Assembly: GCA_965214695.1 (NCBI GenBank) | Contig: OZ243967.1 | Location: 2,852,001 to 2,916,000 of the forward strand | Length of the DNA stretch: 64,000 bases | Direction of reading: 5' to 3' | Source of the DNA: JAPOXR01 sp965214695 | GTDB lineage: Bacteria > Pseudomonadota > Alphaproteobacteria > Rhodobacterales > Rhodobacteraceae | In this document: positions 24,052 through 32,874 of the stretch, piece by piece | Layout of the letters: each line of letters begins with the position of its first letter | Position numbering within the stretch: the first letter of the stretch is position 1 | The notes under the pieces: generated by a model | What the model was told of the DNA's origin: nothing | The model's database searches: none | Seen by the model: the letters and a program-made list of their open reading frames with translations, nothing else | Translations under genes and position numbers: made by a program

Positions 24052-25563
24052 ATGAAGGCAAATTCATTCTCACATCTAGCTGCCGGCGCCGCGCTGGTTG
24101 CAGCCATGATGGCCGGCAGCGTTGCGCTGGCGGCCGAAAAGGTCACAATCGTGCATTTCAACGATTTGGATCGAATGGGCGAAAAGGGAGGCCGTGGCGG
24201 GGTGGCGCGTCTTGCCTCCATCATTGATGCTGAACGGGCTGGCGGCGGCAATGTGCTGGTGGCCTTTGGCGGCGACACGATTTCACCCTCGCTCATGTCC
24301 GGCCTCGACAAGGGTGCCCACATGATCGAGTTGCTGAACGGGCTTGGCCTGACAGCCATGGTGCTGGGCAACCATGAATTCGACTTTGGTCCCGACATCG
24401 CGGCAGAACGTATTTCGGAAGCGAATTTCCCAGTCCTCAGCGCCAACAGCCATGCTCCGGACGGGAGCCTCGTCGAGGGCGCCGTTTCGTCAATCATGAC
24501 GACGGCTGGAAAGTTCAATATCGGCATTCTCGGCCTGACCACGGTCGGCACAATGGTCAAGTCCAGTCCCGGAGATTTTACCTTCAGCGAGGTGACGGAG
24601 GCTGCGGCCGAGGTGGCGACCGAGTTGCGCGACAATGGCGCGCATTTGGTTATTGCGCTGGCCCATACCGATATCGCCGAGGACCAGATGCTCATCGACC
24701 AGGGTGCGGTCGATATCCTGCTCAGCGGTGATGATCACCTGCTGGTGGCCGAATATTCCGGGGACATGCTGTTCGTGGAATCCGGCGAGCAGGCCGACTG
24801 GGTCTCGATCATCGATCTGACGCTTGATGAAGAGCAGGATGATGACAAGACCGAGTTCGTCTGGTCCGCCGAATACCGGATCGTCGACTCGGCCAATTTC
24901 GAGCCTGACCCGGAGGTGGTCGCGGCCGTACAGGTGTTTGAAGACCAGCTGGACGAGGAACTCAATGTCGAGCTGGGTTCGACGACGACCGAGTTGGACA
25001 CCAGGCGCGAAACGGTCAGGTCGATGGAGGCCGCGTTTGCCAATCTGGTGGCTGACGCCATCCGGGAGGCAACCGGAGCCGATATCGGCATGATGAATGG
25101 TGGTGGAATTCGTGCAAACCAGGTCTATGCACCGGGCACCATTCTCACCCGGCGTGACATTCAGACCGAACTGCCATTTGGCAACAAGACGGTCGTGCTG
25201 GAAGTGAGCGGACAGGATATCATCGACGCTCTCGAAAACGGCTACAGCCAGATCGAGAAGGGAGCAGGACGATATCCGCATGTGTCGGGGATCGCCGTCG
25301 TCTACGACCCTGGCGCCGAGCCTGGACAGAGGGTGGTGTCGGTCAGCAGGGACGGCGCCCCGCTTGATCCGGCCGGTACTTTCACCTTGGCAATCAACGA
25401 CTACGTTGCCGGCGGCGGTGATGGCTATTCCATGCTTGCCAACCGGCCTCGCATCGTCGACGAGTATGCTGCGGTGCTGATGACCGTGCAGATATTCGAC
25501 TACATCTCGTCACGAGGCGAGGTATCGCCTGCGGTCGAAGGTCGCATGACCCTGGCGAACTGA
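24052..25563 (+). CDS. secreted 5'-nucleotidase / bifunctional metallophosphatase family protein
   Basis: Exported nucleotide phosphohydrolase-like protein, 503 aa, signal peptide with AALVAAMMAGSVALAAE cleavage region; Shine-Dalgarno GGGGG 6 nt before ATG. Metal-site motifs: VHFNDLD (residues 34-40), GGVARLAS, FGGDTISPS, LGNHEFDFG and SGDDHLL. The first motif normally ends in His (DxH); here it is DLD, so one metal ligand is changed. The C-terminal domain has the NGGGIRA and NDYVAGGGDGY substrate-binding blocks. It is a single gene followed by a hairpin, and probably scavenges extracellular nucleotides, metal site permitting. Confidence 0.88.
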   Translation: MKANSFSHLAAGAALVAAMMAGSVALAAEKVTIVHFNDLDRMGEKGGRGGVARLASIIDAERAGGGNVLVAFGGDTISPSLMSGLDKGAHMIELLNGLGLTAMVLGNHEFDFGPDIAAERISEANFPVLSANSHAPDGSLVEGAVSSIMTTAGKFNIGILGLTTVGTMVKSSPGDFTFSEVTEAAAEVATELRDNGAHLVIALAHTDIAEDQMLIDQGAVDILLSGDDHLLVAEYSGDMLFVESGEQADWVSIIDLTLDEEQDDDKTEFVWSAEYRIVDSANFEPDPEVVAAVQVFEDQLDEELNVELGSTTTELDTRRETVRSMEAAFANLVADAIREATGADIGMMNGGGIRANQVYAPGTILTRRDIQTELPFGNKTVVLEVSGQDIIDALENGYSQIEKGAGRYPHVSGIAVVYDPGAEPGQRVVSVSRDGAPLDPAGTFTLAINDYVAGGGDGYSMLANRPRIVDEYAAVLMTVQIFDYISSRGEVSPAVEGRMTLAN

Positions 25564-25582
25564 CGCCAGGTCCCGAATCCGG

Positions 25583-25612
25583 TGCCGGTGGCTGCACTGT
25601 CAGCTGCCGGCA
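25583..25612 (+). terminator. hairpin between convergent genes
   Basis: A 12-bp stem (TGCCGGTGGCTG pairing with CAGCTGCCGGCA, two G-U pairs) with a 6-nt loop lies 20 nt after the nucleotidase stop and 45 nt from the convergent adenosine kinase-like stop. There is no long T tract, so it may act as a bidirectional but weak terminator. Confidence 0.45.
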
Positions 25613-25656
25613 TCCTGCTCGTCACCCGAATTGCCAGGACGGCAATCCAGTCCCGG

Positions 25657-26670
25657 TCAATCCCCGGCCAGGCCGAGATTGGCGAAGAAGGCTCGCAAAT
25701 CTGATTGCGGTCGGGGGCCTATGTGCGAAACTACCGCCGATGCCGCGGCACACCCCATGTTGCCGCAATCCTGCAGGCTTGCTCCCCGGGTCAATCCATA
25801 GAGGAATCCGGCAGCGAACAGGTCGCCGGCACCGGTTGAATCGACGAGTGTGGCCGGTACGGCATCAGCCACCACCCTCGACTCCCCGGCGGCGATGATT
25901 GCCCCTTGCGCCGACCGGGTGCAGGCAACTAGGGGAACCCGGTCAGCGGCCAGGTTCAGCGCCCTTTCCGGATCTTCGGGGTCGAACATGGACTGCAATT
26001 CGCCGGTATTGCCCAGGAGCAGGTCGATTCCATCGTCGATCAACTCGCTGAAGGCAGCAAAATTCCGGGTCACGCAATGCTGGTCGGCCAGCGTCAGCGC
26101 CACCGACCCGCCGGAGCGGCGGCAAGTCCCGATGGCCTTTCTGAAGCCTGCCAGGCCCTCCGGGCTGTCCAGCCGGTACCCTTCCAGGTAGATCCAGCGT
26201 GAATCGGCAATCATCCCTTCATCCATGTCGCCGGCGGCCAGCATCTCGGCGGCACCGAGAAACGTATTCATGGTTCGTTCGCCATCGGGGGTGACCATGA
26301 CCATGCTGCGACCGGTTGCCATGGAGGTGCCGGACGGCTCCCTGGGTGTTCGGTAGCTAATTCCAAGTTCGGCCAGGTTGCTGGCAAAGACATCGCCAAG
26401 CCGGTCATCGCAGACCTTGCCGATATAGCCACCGCTGCCACCGAGCATCGCCAGGCCGGCAATGGTGTTGGCGACCGAGCCGCCACTGGCCTCGGTGCGT
26501 GACTGAAGCAGACCGCCGAGCTGGCTGGCCCGGTCCATGTCGACCAGTTGCATGGCCCCCTTGTCGATTTGGTGTTCGACCAGGAGCCGGTCATCCACGT
26601 GGCACAGCACATCCACGATGGCATTGCCGATGCCGACGACATCGAGGGTGCGATGGTCCTGGTGGCTCAT
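25657..26670 (-). CDS. PfkB-family adenosine kinase-like protein
   Basis: Phosphorylates adenosine or a related nucleoside or sugar with ATP; 337 aa from ATG 26670, which overlaps the nth stop as ATGA. PfkB features: DVVGIGNAIVDVLCHVDD at the start, GGSVANTIAGLAMLGG (first signature), and DSTGAGDLFAAGFLYGL with the catalytic Asp and anion hole. Alphaproteobacterial adenosine kinases have this length and N-terminus. Nucleoside phosphorylation fits the nucleotidase nearby, but the genes are convergent, so this is only suggestive. Confidence 0.87.
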   Translation of the reverse strand: MSHQDHRTLDVVGIGNAIVDVLCHVDDRLLVEHQIDKGAMQLVDMDRASQLGGLLQSRTEASGGSVANTIAGLAMLGGSGGYIGKVCDDRLGDVFASNLAELGISYRTPREPSGTSMATGRSMVMVTPDGERTMNTFLGAAEMLAAGDMDEGMIADSRWIYLEGYRLDSPEGLAGFRKAIGTCRRSGGSVALTLADQHCVTRNFAAFSELIDDGIDLLLGNTGELQSMFDPEDPERALNLAADRVPLVACTRSAQGAIIAAGESRVVADAVPATLVDSTGAGDLFAAGFLYGLTRGASLQDCGNMGCAAASAVVSHIGPRPQSDLRAFFANLGLAGD

Positions 26671-27335
26671 GCAGCCTGCCCTGCCAGCCGGGCACCGGTC
26701 TTGTCGTCGAACGGGCATAGATCCTCGATCAGGCAACTGGAGCAGGCCGGTTTCCTGGCGGTGCACACGTATCGGCCGTGGAGAATCAGCCAGTGATGGG
26801 CATGGCTCTGGAATTCGGCCGGAACATTGTCCTCGATGGCGTGTTCGACCATGTCGACCGACTTGCCGGGAGCGATTCCGGTCCGGTTGCCAACCCGAAA
26901 GATATGGGTGTCCACGGCCTGGGTCGGCTGGCGGAACCACATGTTCAGGACCACATTGGCAGTCTTGCGACCAACCCCGGGGAGTGATTGGAGGGCGGCC
27001 CGGGATGACGGCACAACTCCATCAAACTGGTCGACGAGGATTTGCGACAGCCCGATCACGTTCCGTGCCTTGTTCCGGTAGAGTCCGATCGACCTGATAT
27101 GTTCGATCAGCCCATCTTCACCCAGCTTGAGCATTCCTTCCGGGGTGTCGACTTGCCTGAACAGCTCGGCGGTTGCCTTGTTGACTCCGGTATCGGTCGC
27201 CTGGGCCGACAGCACCACGGCTACCAGCAGGGTGTAGGCGTTGACATGAACCAACTCGCCCCGCGGTTCGGCATTTGCCGCCCGGAACCGCTCGAAGATC
27301 TGTTTGATCCGATGATATTCGGATGACACGCTCAC
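26667..27335 (-). CDS. nth: endonuclease III
   Basis: DNA glycosylase/AP lyase for oxidised pyrimidines. Helix-hairpin-helix LPGVGRKTANVVL with catalytic Lys, catalytic Asp in AVDTHIFRV, and the 4Fe-4S ligands C-x6-C-x2-C-x5-C (CTARKPACSSCLIEDLC) are all present. The frame extends to a TTG at 27386, but that would overlap the divergent gene, so GTG 27335 (222 aa) is preferred; GTG 27329 is also possible. Confidence 0.95.
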   Translation of the reverse strand: MSVSSEYHRIKQIFERFRAANAEPRGELVHVNAYTLLVAVVLSAQATDTGVNKATAELFRQVDTPEGMLKLGEDGLIEHIRSIGLYRNKARNVIGLSQILVDQFDGVVPSSRAALQSLPGVGRKTANVVLNMWFRQPTQAVDTHIFRVGNRTGIAPGKSVDMVEHAIEDNVPAEFQSHAHHWLILHGRYVCTARKPACSSCLIEDLCPFDDKTGARLAGQAA

Positions 27336-27374
27336 CGGTGATGTATTTTCCGTGACAATTGACGAGGATCGGCG

Positions 27375-28280
27375 ATGAATCAGCAAGAAACGGGTCGACC
27401 GGCTGCAAGCCCCGGCCTAATTCAGGTCCCGATCAACTCCGGGGGCCATATGACCGAGAGCAGCTACCACTACAACGTTATTGCGCGGGCCATCAAGCAT
27501 ATCGACCGGGCCGGAAATCGTGAATTGTCGCTGGATGAACTGGCCGGAAGGATGGGCATGAGCCCCTCGCATTTCCAGCGGGTATTCTCGCAATGGGTCG
27601 GCGTGTCGCCGAAACGGTTCCAGCAATACCTGTCATTGCAGCACGCCAAGCGGATGCTGAGTGGCGATGTCACGGTGCAGCATGCCTCGAACTCGCTTGG
27701 CCTCTCGGGCAGCGGAAGGCTTCACGACCTGTTCGTGACCTGGGAGGCGATGAGTCCGGGTGAATTTGCCAGGAAAGGGAGCGGGCTCACCATCTGCTGG
27801 GGCTGGTTCGACAGCCCGTTTGGCGATCTCCTGGCCATGGGGACGGATCGCGGTTTGTGCGGCCTGGCCTTTGCCGTCGAACATGGACGCGAGCCGGTCC
27901 TGGCCGATTTGTACCGGCGCTGGCCCCGGGCCAGCTACACGCAGTCATCGGCTGCCATTCAGCCCTGGGTCGATGCCGCGCTTCGGCAGCGGGGCGAGGC
28001 GAGACTGTTCATGGTCGGGGCACCGTTCCAGATCAAGGTCTGGGAGGCGCTGATGGCAGTTCCGCCGGGACATGTCACCACCTATTCGCAGATCGCCGCT
28101 GCCGCCGGCGCCCCGACTGCAACACGGGCCGCCGGTACCGCGGTTGGCCGCAACCCGGTCAGTTGGCTAATTCCCTGCCACCGGGTGATCCGCAAATCCG
28201 GTGGTCTGGGCGGATATCATTGGGGTTTGCCGGTCAAGCGTGCGCTGCTTGCATGGGAGGCGGCCCGAAGCGAAGCCTGA
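27375..28280 (+). CDS. AraC-HTH / O6-methylguanine-DNA methyltransferase fusion (Ada C-half-like)
   Basis: 301 aa from ATG 27375, which has GAGGA 6 nt upstream; ATG 27450 is an alternative. The N-terminal ~110 residues after the start extension are an AraC-type helix-turn-helix region (ELSLDELAGRMGMSPSHFQR). The C-terminal half is the Ogt domain with the acceptor Cys in LIPCHRVIRK and the Arg finger region ATRAAGTAVGRNP. The N-terminal Zn-binding phosphotriester domain of Ada, which switches Ada into an activator, is absent. It probably repairs alkylated guanine; divergent from nth, another repair gene. Confidence 0.9.
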   Translation: MNQQETGRPAASPGLIQVPINSGGHMTESSYHYNVIARAIKHIDRAGNRELSLDELAGRMGMSPSHFQRVFSQWVGVSPKRFQQYLSLQHAKRMLSGDVTVQHASNSLGLSGSGRLHDLFVTWEAMSPGEFARKGSGLTICWGWFDSPFGDLLAMGTDRGLCGLAFAVEHGREPVLADLYRRWPRASYTQSSAAIQPWVDAALRQRGEARLFMVGAPFQIKVWEALMAVPPGHVTTYSQIAAAAGAPTATRAAGTAVGRNPVSWLIPCHRVIRKSGGLGGYHWGLPVKRALLAWEAARSEA

Positions 28281-28418
28281 GTGACTGCGATGGGCACGAC
28301 TCCAGCCGGGGCCGACGGCCGGACCGCGATCACTCACGACCAGGTGCAGTGCAGGATGGGAGACGCGCCAGACCCGGGACGGGCCTCCCGCCTGGACGGG
28401 ATCGTATCCGCAGCCGGG

Positions 28419-28973
28419 TCAGTTCAGATTTGACCTGAGATCCTCGACCGCCTGGTCCATGATCGTCCGACGATCGGCGGGGTTCATGGAATCGGAAATG
28501 ACCTGGCCGGCAACCTCCACGGCAACGGAAATCGCCTCGTTGCGCACGCCGGCAACAGCCGCCGCTTCCGCACTGGCGATTTGCTCGTCGGCAGCCTGCA
28601 GGCGCCGTGCGATGGTGCTTTCCACGGCCTTGTCAGCTTCTGCCATGAACAGCTCCGCATCCCGCCTGGCACCTTCCAGCATTCGCGCCGCCTGTTCGGC
28701 CGATTCACGGTTGATGTCCTCGGCCCGGGCCAGGGCAGCTTCCGAGTCGGCACGGATCTGTGCCGCGTTGTCGATCTGGCTGCGAATTGCGTCAATGCGC
28801 CCGTCAATGAGGCGGCCGGCAAATTTCGGTGCCTTGAAATGAATGATGGCGGCAATGAAGATGACGAATGCAATCGAGACCACGAAATCGGTATTGCCGA
28901 GCGAGAAGAATGGTCCGGTTGCGGCAAATGCCGGCGATGCCGGAAGCAGAAGAATCCATGCCAGGCGTGTCAA
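28419..28973 (-). CDS. atpF: F0F1 ATP synthase subunit b
   Basis: Peripheral stalk subunit of Fo, 184 aa. A signal-like hydrophobic start (LAWILLLPASPAFA) is followed by the membrane segment FVVSIAFVIFIAAIIHFKA and a long Ala/Glu/Arg-rich coiled coil. It is last in the Fo operon, overlapping the b' gene by ATGA. Confidence 0.93.
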   Translation of the reverse strand: MTRLAWILLLPASPAFAATGPFFSLGNTDFVVSIAFVIFIAAIIHFKAPKFAGRLIDGRIDAIRSQIDNAAQIRADSEAALARAEDINRESAEQAARMLEGARRDAELFMAEADKAVESTIARRLQAADEQIASAEAAAVAGVRNEAISVAVEVAGQVISDSMNPADRRTIMDQAVEDLRSNLN

Positions 28974-29491
28974 TGCATTTCTCCCGCCATCCGCTTGTCG
29001 ACGGCCTTGCCGACCAGCTGGCCTCCGGCGCGCCCCGGTAGCAACTGCTCGACGATTTCCTCGGCAACCTCCGACGCGATCTCCCGCACACTCTGGCGGG
29101 CGCTGGCCCTGATATCCTCGATCCGGGCTTCTGCCTCCGCCGTCCTGGCCGCAATGGTGCTGGCGGCCCCGGCAACGGCCTGGTCCTGGGCCTCCCTGGC
29201 GCGGCTGCGCGCCTCGGCAGCAATCTGTTCGGCTTCCTTCCGGGCCCGGTTCAACCGATCCTCGGTTTCCTGGTTCAGGCGGGCCGCCTGTTCATCATTC
29301 CTTTCCGCCTGTTCGAGATCGGCGCGTATCCGTTTTTCGCGCTGATCGATGATGCCACCAATGCGTGGCAACACCACCCGGTTGACGACCAGGAACAGGA
29401 TCGTCAGGAAAACGACGAGCCAGAATATCTGGTTCGGAAACGCCGAAAAATCCAGCTGCGGAATTCCCGCCTGTTCCGTAGGTTCGGCCAT
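28970..29491 (-). CDS. atpF': F0F1 ATP synthase subunit b'
   Basis: Second peripheral-stalk subunit, as in alphaproteobacteria, cyanobacteria and chloroplasts; 173 aa. One membrane helix (IFWLVVFLTILFLVVNRVVL) preceded by LDFSAFPNQ, a typical b' N-terminus, then a coiled coil rich in Ala, Glu and Arg. It pairs with b as a heterodimer. Also called atpG in some annotations. Confidence 0.93.
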   Translation of the reverse strand: MAEPTEQAGIPQLDFSAFPNQIFWLVVFLTILFLVVNRVVLPRIGGIIDQREKRIRADLEQAERNDEQAARLNQETEDRLNRARKEAEQIAAEARSRAREAQDQAVAGAASTIAARTAEAEARIEDIRASARQSVREIASEVAEEIVEQLLPGRAGGQLVGKAVDKRMAGEMH

Positions 29492-29536
29492 TGCAGTGTG
29501 TCTCCGGTTTGCCTTGCCGGCAGGTTGCCTGGGCCG

Positions 29537-29785
29537 TTACAGCGCAAACATCAGCAGCAATGCCACCAGGAACGAGAAAATTCCCAGCGATTCGGCGAAG
29601 GCGATGCCGATGAACAGCATGGCTGTCTGCGACGCCGCCGCCGAGGGATTCCTCAGCGCTCCCGACAGGTAGTTCCCGGCAACATGGCCGACGCCAATCG
29701 CCGCCCCGCCCATGCCGGTACATGCCAGGCCGGCACCGATAAGCGCCCCGGCGGTGTTGATGTCTCCGACCAATTCAGTAGCCAT
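29537..29785 (-). CDS. atpE: F0F1 ATP synthase subunit c
   Basis: Proteolipid of the rotor ring, 82 aa, two membrane helices. The GAGLACTGMGGAAIGVG glycine-rich first helix, the polar loop SGALRNPSA and the proton-binding Glu in IGIAFAESLGIF are present. ATG 29785 has AAGGAG 7 nt upstream, which rules out the in-frame TTG at 29791. Glu with surrounding Ala/Phe indicates proton rather than sodium coupling. Confidence 0.96.
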   Translation of the reverse strand: MATELVGDINTAGALIGAGLACTGMGGAAIGVGHVAGNYLSGALRNPSAAASQTAMLFIGIAFAESLGIFSFLVALLLMFAL

Positions 29786-29826
29786 TTTCAAGCTCCTTGC
29801 TAATTCGAGTTGTTATCCGAAATTCT

Positions 29827-30573
29827 TCAATGACTTGGATGCAGCGCATCCCGCAGATAGACGCATGTCAGGATCGTGAACACGTAGGCCTGGATGAACG
29901 CCACCAGCAATTCGAGCCCGTAGACGGCGGCAATGGCCACGATCGGGACGAATGCCCCCAATCCCAGCACGCCGGCAAAGGATGCGAAGACCTTGATCAT
30001 CGCATGCCCGGCCATCATGTTTCCGGCCAGGCGGATCGAATGGCTGACCGGCCGGACGAAATAGGAAATCAGTTCGATAAGGGCCAGGAACGGCCTGAGC
30101 GGCAGCGGTGCCGACGAGATCCAGAACAGCCCGAGGAATCCCAGCCCGTGCTTGACGAAGCCGATCACCGTTACCGACACGAATACGGTCAGCGCCAGCG
30201 TCGCGGTGACCGCGACATGCGAGGTCGTGGTGAAGCTCATCGGTATCAGGCCCAGAAGATTTGCCAGGGCGATGAACATGAACACCGTCATGATGTAGGG
30301 AAAGAACCTTATCGCGTCGCGTCCGGCAACATTCTCGACCATGTTCCTGACAAACAAATAGGCCAGTTCGGCGATCATCTGAATCCGGCCGGGAACGATC
30401 GCCCGGTGCCGGGTTCCCGCGACCAGGAACAACGTGGCGCAGAGGACGGCAATCAGCATCCATAAGGTTGAGTTGCTCGGTGTGTACCATCTGAGCGGCC
30501 CGTCTCCGAACAGGGGTTCGATGACGAATTGATCCATCGGATGGATCTGCAGCCCTGTCTCCTCAGTCGCCAA
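29827..30573 (-). CDS. atpB: F0F1 ATP synthase subunit a
   Basis: Stator subunit forming the proton half-channels, 248 aa. The N-terminal IHPMDQFVIEPLFG, the essential Arg in SHSIRLAGNMMAGH and the C-terminal YGLELLVAFIQAYVFTIL are characteristic. Located between atpI and atpE in the usual alphaproteobacterial order. Confidence 0.96.
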   Translation of the reverse strand: MATEETGLQIHPMDQFVIEPLFGDGPLRWYTPSNSTLWMLIAVLCATLFLVAGTRHRAIVPGRIQMIAELAYLFVRNMVENVAGRDAIRFFPYIMTVFMFIALANLLGLIPMSFTTTSHVAVTATLALTVFVSVTVIGFVKHGLGFLGLFWISSAPLPLRPFLALIELISYFVRPVSHSIRLAGNMMAGHAMIKVFASFAGVLGLGAFVPIVAIAAVYGLELLVAFIQAYVFTILTCVYLRDALHPSH

Positions 30574-30597
30574 TGCCTACCAACTCCCGCGGTCGCC

Positions 30598-30921
30598 TCA
30601 TTCTCCCGGCTTCTCACGCCGGGACGCCATCTCTTCCTGCACCTCCCGCGCCGTCCTGATCATCAGTCGAACGCCAGCGGCAAAGCCGAGCAGGGTCAGG
30701 ACGCCAAGAAAGATCGGCAATGTGCCGAACAACACGTCCAGCCCGTATCCCAAGGCGGCCCCGAAACCGGTGCCGGCGACCAGGTCGATGACCATCCGCC
30801 AGACGGCATGCAAGTTCGAAACCGGACCGGCTTCGGACTTTTTCGGGTCCAACTGCCCCCTGGCTTCCTCGATGCGCTTGCGAATCGAGGATCGGTTGTC
30901 GGCATCAGGCGAATTCGCCAT
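30598..30921 (-). CDS. atpI: ATP synthase protein I (AtpI-type assembly factor)
   Basis: 107-aa membrane protein with two helices (WRMVIDLVAGTGFGAALGYG and FLGVLTLLGFAAGVRLMI), first in the Fo operon, thought to help c-ring assembly. ATG 30921 is chosen; an in-frame ATG at 30966 has a GGAGG only 1 nt upstream, and a TTGACG box (candidate -35) lies at its position. Confidence 0.85.
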   Translation of the reverse strand: MANSPDADNRSSIRKRIEEARGQLDPKKSEAGPVSNLHAVWRMVIDLVAGTGFGAALGYGLDVLFGTLPIFLGVLTLLGFAAGVRLMIRTAREVQEEMASRREKPGE

Positions 30922-31219
30922 CGTTTCCGCCCAGAGATTCGGACCGACGTAAACTATGTGTGTCATTCCTCCCCGTCAACCCCGTAGTCGCATGGCTGGC
31001 AAGGCGTAACGGATTGAAAACAAGGGATAAATCGTCAAGCGGTTGATTTTGTTCGTTGCCGGCGGATGGGAATGGCTGCCGCCATTTCATTCAACCAAAT
31101 GGTTGACTGTCCGGCAGAATCGGCATGTCTTCGCCTGGCTGGCCATTATCCGCCGCCATGACGCGGCCAGCGCCAATGCGCATTCGGCAGAATCGGCCGG
31201 CATCGAAGGGAAGGAGGAG

Positions 31220-31555
31220 ATGTCCGGGAGCAAGCAGATTGATCTCCTGTTCGGTGCGCTTGCCGACGGCACCCGCCGGCAGGTGCTGGAATTGCTGCTG
31301 ACCGGTGACATGACAGTGACCGACATTGCCGGGACTATCGGCAAGTCGGTGGCGCTGACATCCAAGCACATTGCCGTCCTGGAACATTCCGGCCTGGTTA
31401 CCCGGAAGAGCGCCGGACGCAAGAGATGGTGCCGCCTCGATCCCGACGCGATACGCCAGGCGGCAATCTGGATCGAGGGTTTCGGCCAGTTCGATCCGGA
31501 GAGCCTCGAGCTGCTCGTGGATGAGGAGTTCAGGGACGACGACCCGGCAGCATGA
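31220..31555 (+). CDS. ArsR-family transcriptional regulator
   Basis: 111-aa winged-helix protein from ATG 31220 with AAGGAGG directly upstream. LFGALADGTRRQVLELLLTG, the recognition region VTDIAGTIGKSVALTSKHIA and the wing HSGLVTRKSAGRKRWCRL match the ArsR/SmtB fold. No metal-binding Cys pair is seen, so it is probably one of the non-metal ArsR members that pair with SRPBCC or other effectors. It is divergent from atpI and stands alone. Confidence 0.85.
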   Translation: MSGSKQIDLLFGALADGTRRQVLELLLTGDMTVTDIAGTIGKSVALTSKHIAVLEHSGLVTRKSAGRKRWCRLDPDAIRQAAIWIEGFGQFDPESLELLVDEEFRDDDPAA

Positions 31556-31609
31556 CCAGTGACCGGGTATCAGCCGAATCCGGTCGCGACGTGGCTGGCG
31601 GGCAGGTAT

Positions 31610-32506
31610 TCAGTCGCGGTTTTCGTTCCGCAGCAACATCAGCAGGGCAATGATCGTTGCCAGGACACCGAGCAGGATGGCCGGGCCCGGGATGCCGTGA
31701 CCGAGAACGGCCTCCCATAATATGACCCATGACGGGGTCAGGTAGGTGTAGGCCATGACCTTGGCCGAGGGCAGCCGCAATGTCGCAAAATTGATGGCCG
31801 TGAAGGTCAGCGCCGTCGACGCCACTGTCAGGTAGAGTAGCGTGATCCACACGATCGGCGGCAGGGCCGACCAGTTGGTGGAGACGATGCCGTCCCATCC
31901 ATAGATGGTCAGAACGATGGTGCCGGCCACCGACATTCCAAAGACGAAGACCAGCGGCGATTCGCCGCGGTTCAGCAGCCGGACGATTGGCGTGTAGATG
32001 GCATGAGCAATGCAGCCGACAAAGAAGATCATCTCGCCGGCCCCGACCTTGAAAGCCAGCAGGGAGTCGATATCGGCCCCGAAAATGACCCACAATGCAC
32101 CGCACCCGCCGATGAACAGCGCCAGCGCCATCCACCCGGTGGTGATCTGTCGAAGCAGGTACCAGCCGATTATCGCCGACATGGCTGGCGTCAGGGTAAA
32201 CACGGCGCTGGTCGATACGGCCGAGGCGGTCTTGAGGCCCTCGAACATCAGCGCAAAATAGATCGCCATCAACGTGCCGGGGACCAGGTAGCGCCAGGGG
32301 GCGGCGGTATCCTGCCTGCTGATGCCCGGACCCAGCGATGCCGCCAGGCCCATCAGCACCGAACTTCCGGCAAATCTGAGGGCGGTGATGGTGACCGGGT
32401 CGATCTCGTTTGCTGACAAGCTCCCGAGGCTGAACGAACCGGCAATTCCCAGGGAAAATCCCAGCATGGCCAGGTGACCCCTGGCAGGTTGGCTGAGCGC
32501 GAACAT
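31610..32506 (-). CDS. EamA/DMT-family transporter
   Basis: 298-aa inner-membrane protein with about ten hydrophobic segments in two EamA repeats (first ITALRFAGSSVLMGLAAS..., second after VFVFGMSVAGTIVL). Substrate unknown; family members export amino acids, metabolites or nucleosides. Convergent with the ArsR gene, with 54 nt between the stops. Confidence 0.85.
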   Translation of the reverse strand: MFALSQPARGHLAMLGFSLGIAGSFSLGSLSANEIDPVTITALRFAGSSVLMGLAASLGPGISRQDTAAPWRYLVPGTLMAIYFALMFEGLKTASAVSTSAVFTLTPAMSAIIGWYLLRQITTGWMALALFIGGCGALWVIFGADIDSLLAFKVGAGEMIFFVGCIAHAIYTPIVRLLNRGESPLVFVFGMSVAGTIVLTIYGWDGIVSTNWSALPPIVWITLLYLTVASTALTFTAINFATLRLPSAKVMAYTYLTPSWVILWEAVLGHGIPGPAILLGVLATIIALLMLLRNENRD

Positions 32507-32874
32507 TCATGCCGTTTAGAGCAGGGCGTCCAGGCAAAAAACCCGAATTGCGCCTGCCGTCCCCGACGCTTTCACCGGGAGGTCATCCTGCTTCCCCGAA
32601 TTTTGCCATGACGGCCGGGTGCAGTGTGGCCGCGGATTGTCCACCAGGAGCTTCCTGTCTCGCAGTTGATGTCGCAAGTTGCCGGCACTACATTCTTGAC
32701 CGGGTCTGGATGCTGTAATATTGAGCCGCCGATCGTCATCAAGTTCCGGCTCGTTCCGGTCCGCAGGTTGACGCCCGGATCGCCACCCGTCAGCGAAGGC
32801 TCGCCCGCGGGTGCCGTTGTCATTTGCGGATCATCATTGGCCGGGTTCGGCGGCAGATTGCAAAGAGGCTGAAC
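32507..32874 (+). other. upstream region of ffh
   Basis: About 368 bases between the divergent DMT and ffh genes with no convincing gene. A TTGACC at 32696-32701 followed by an AT-rich stretch (GTAATATTG at about 32714-32722) is the best promoter candidate, though the spacing is not ideal. No SRP RNA-like sequence was recognised. Confidence 0.4.
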
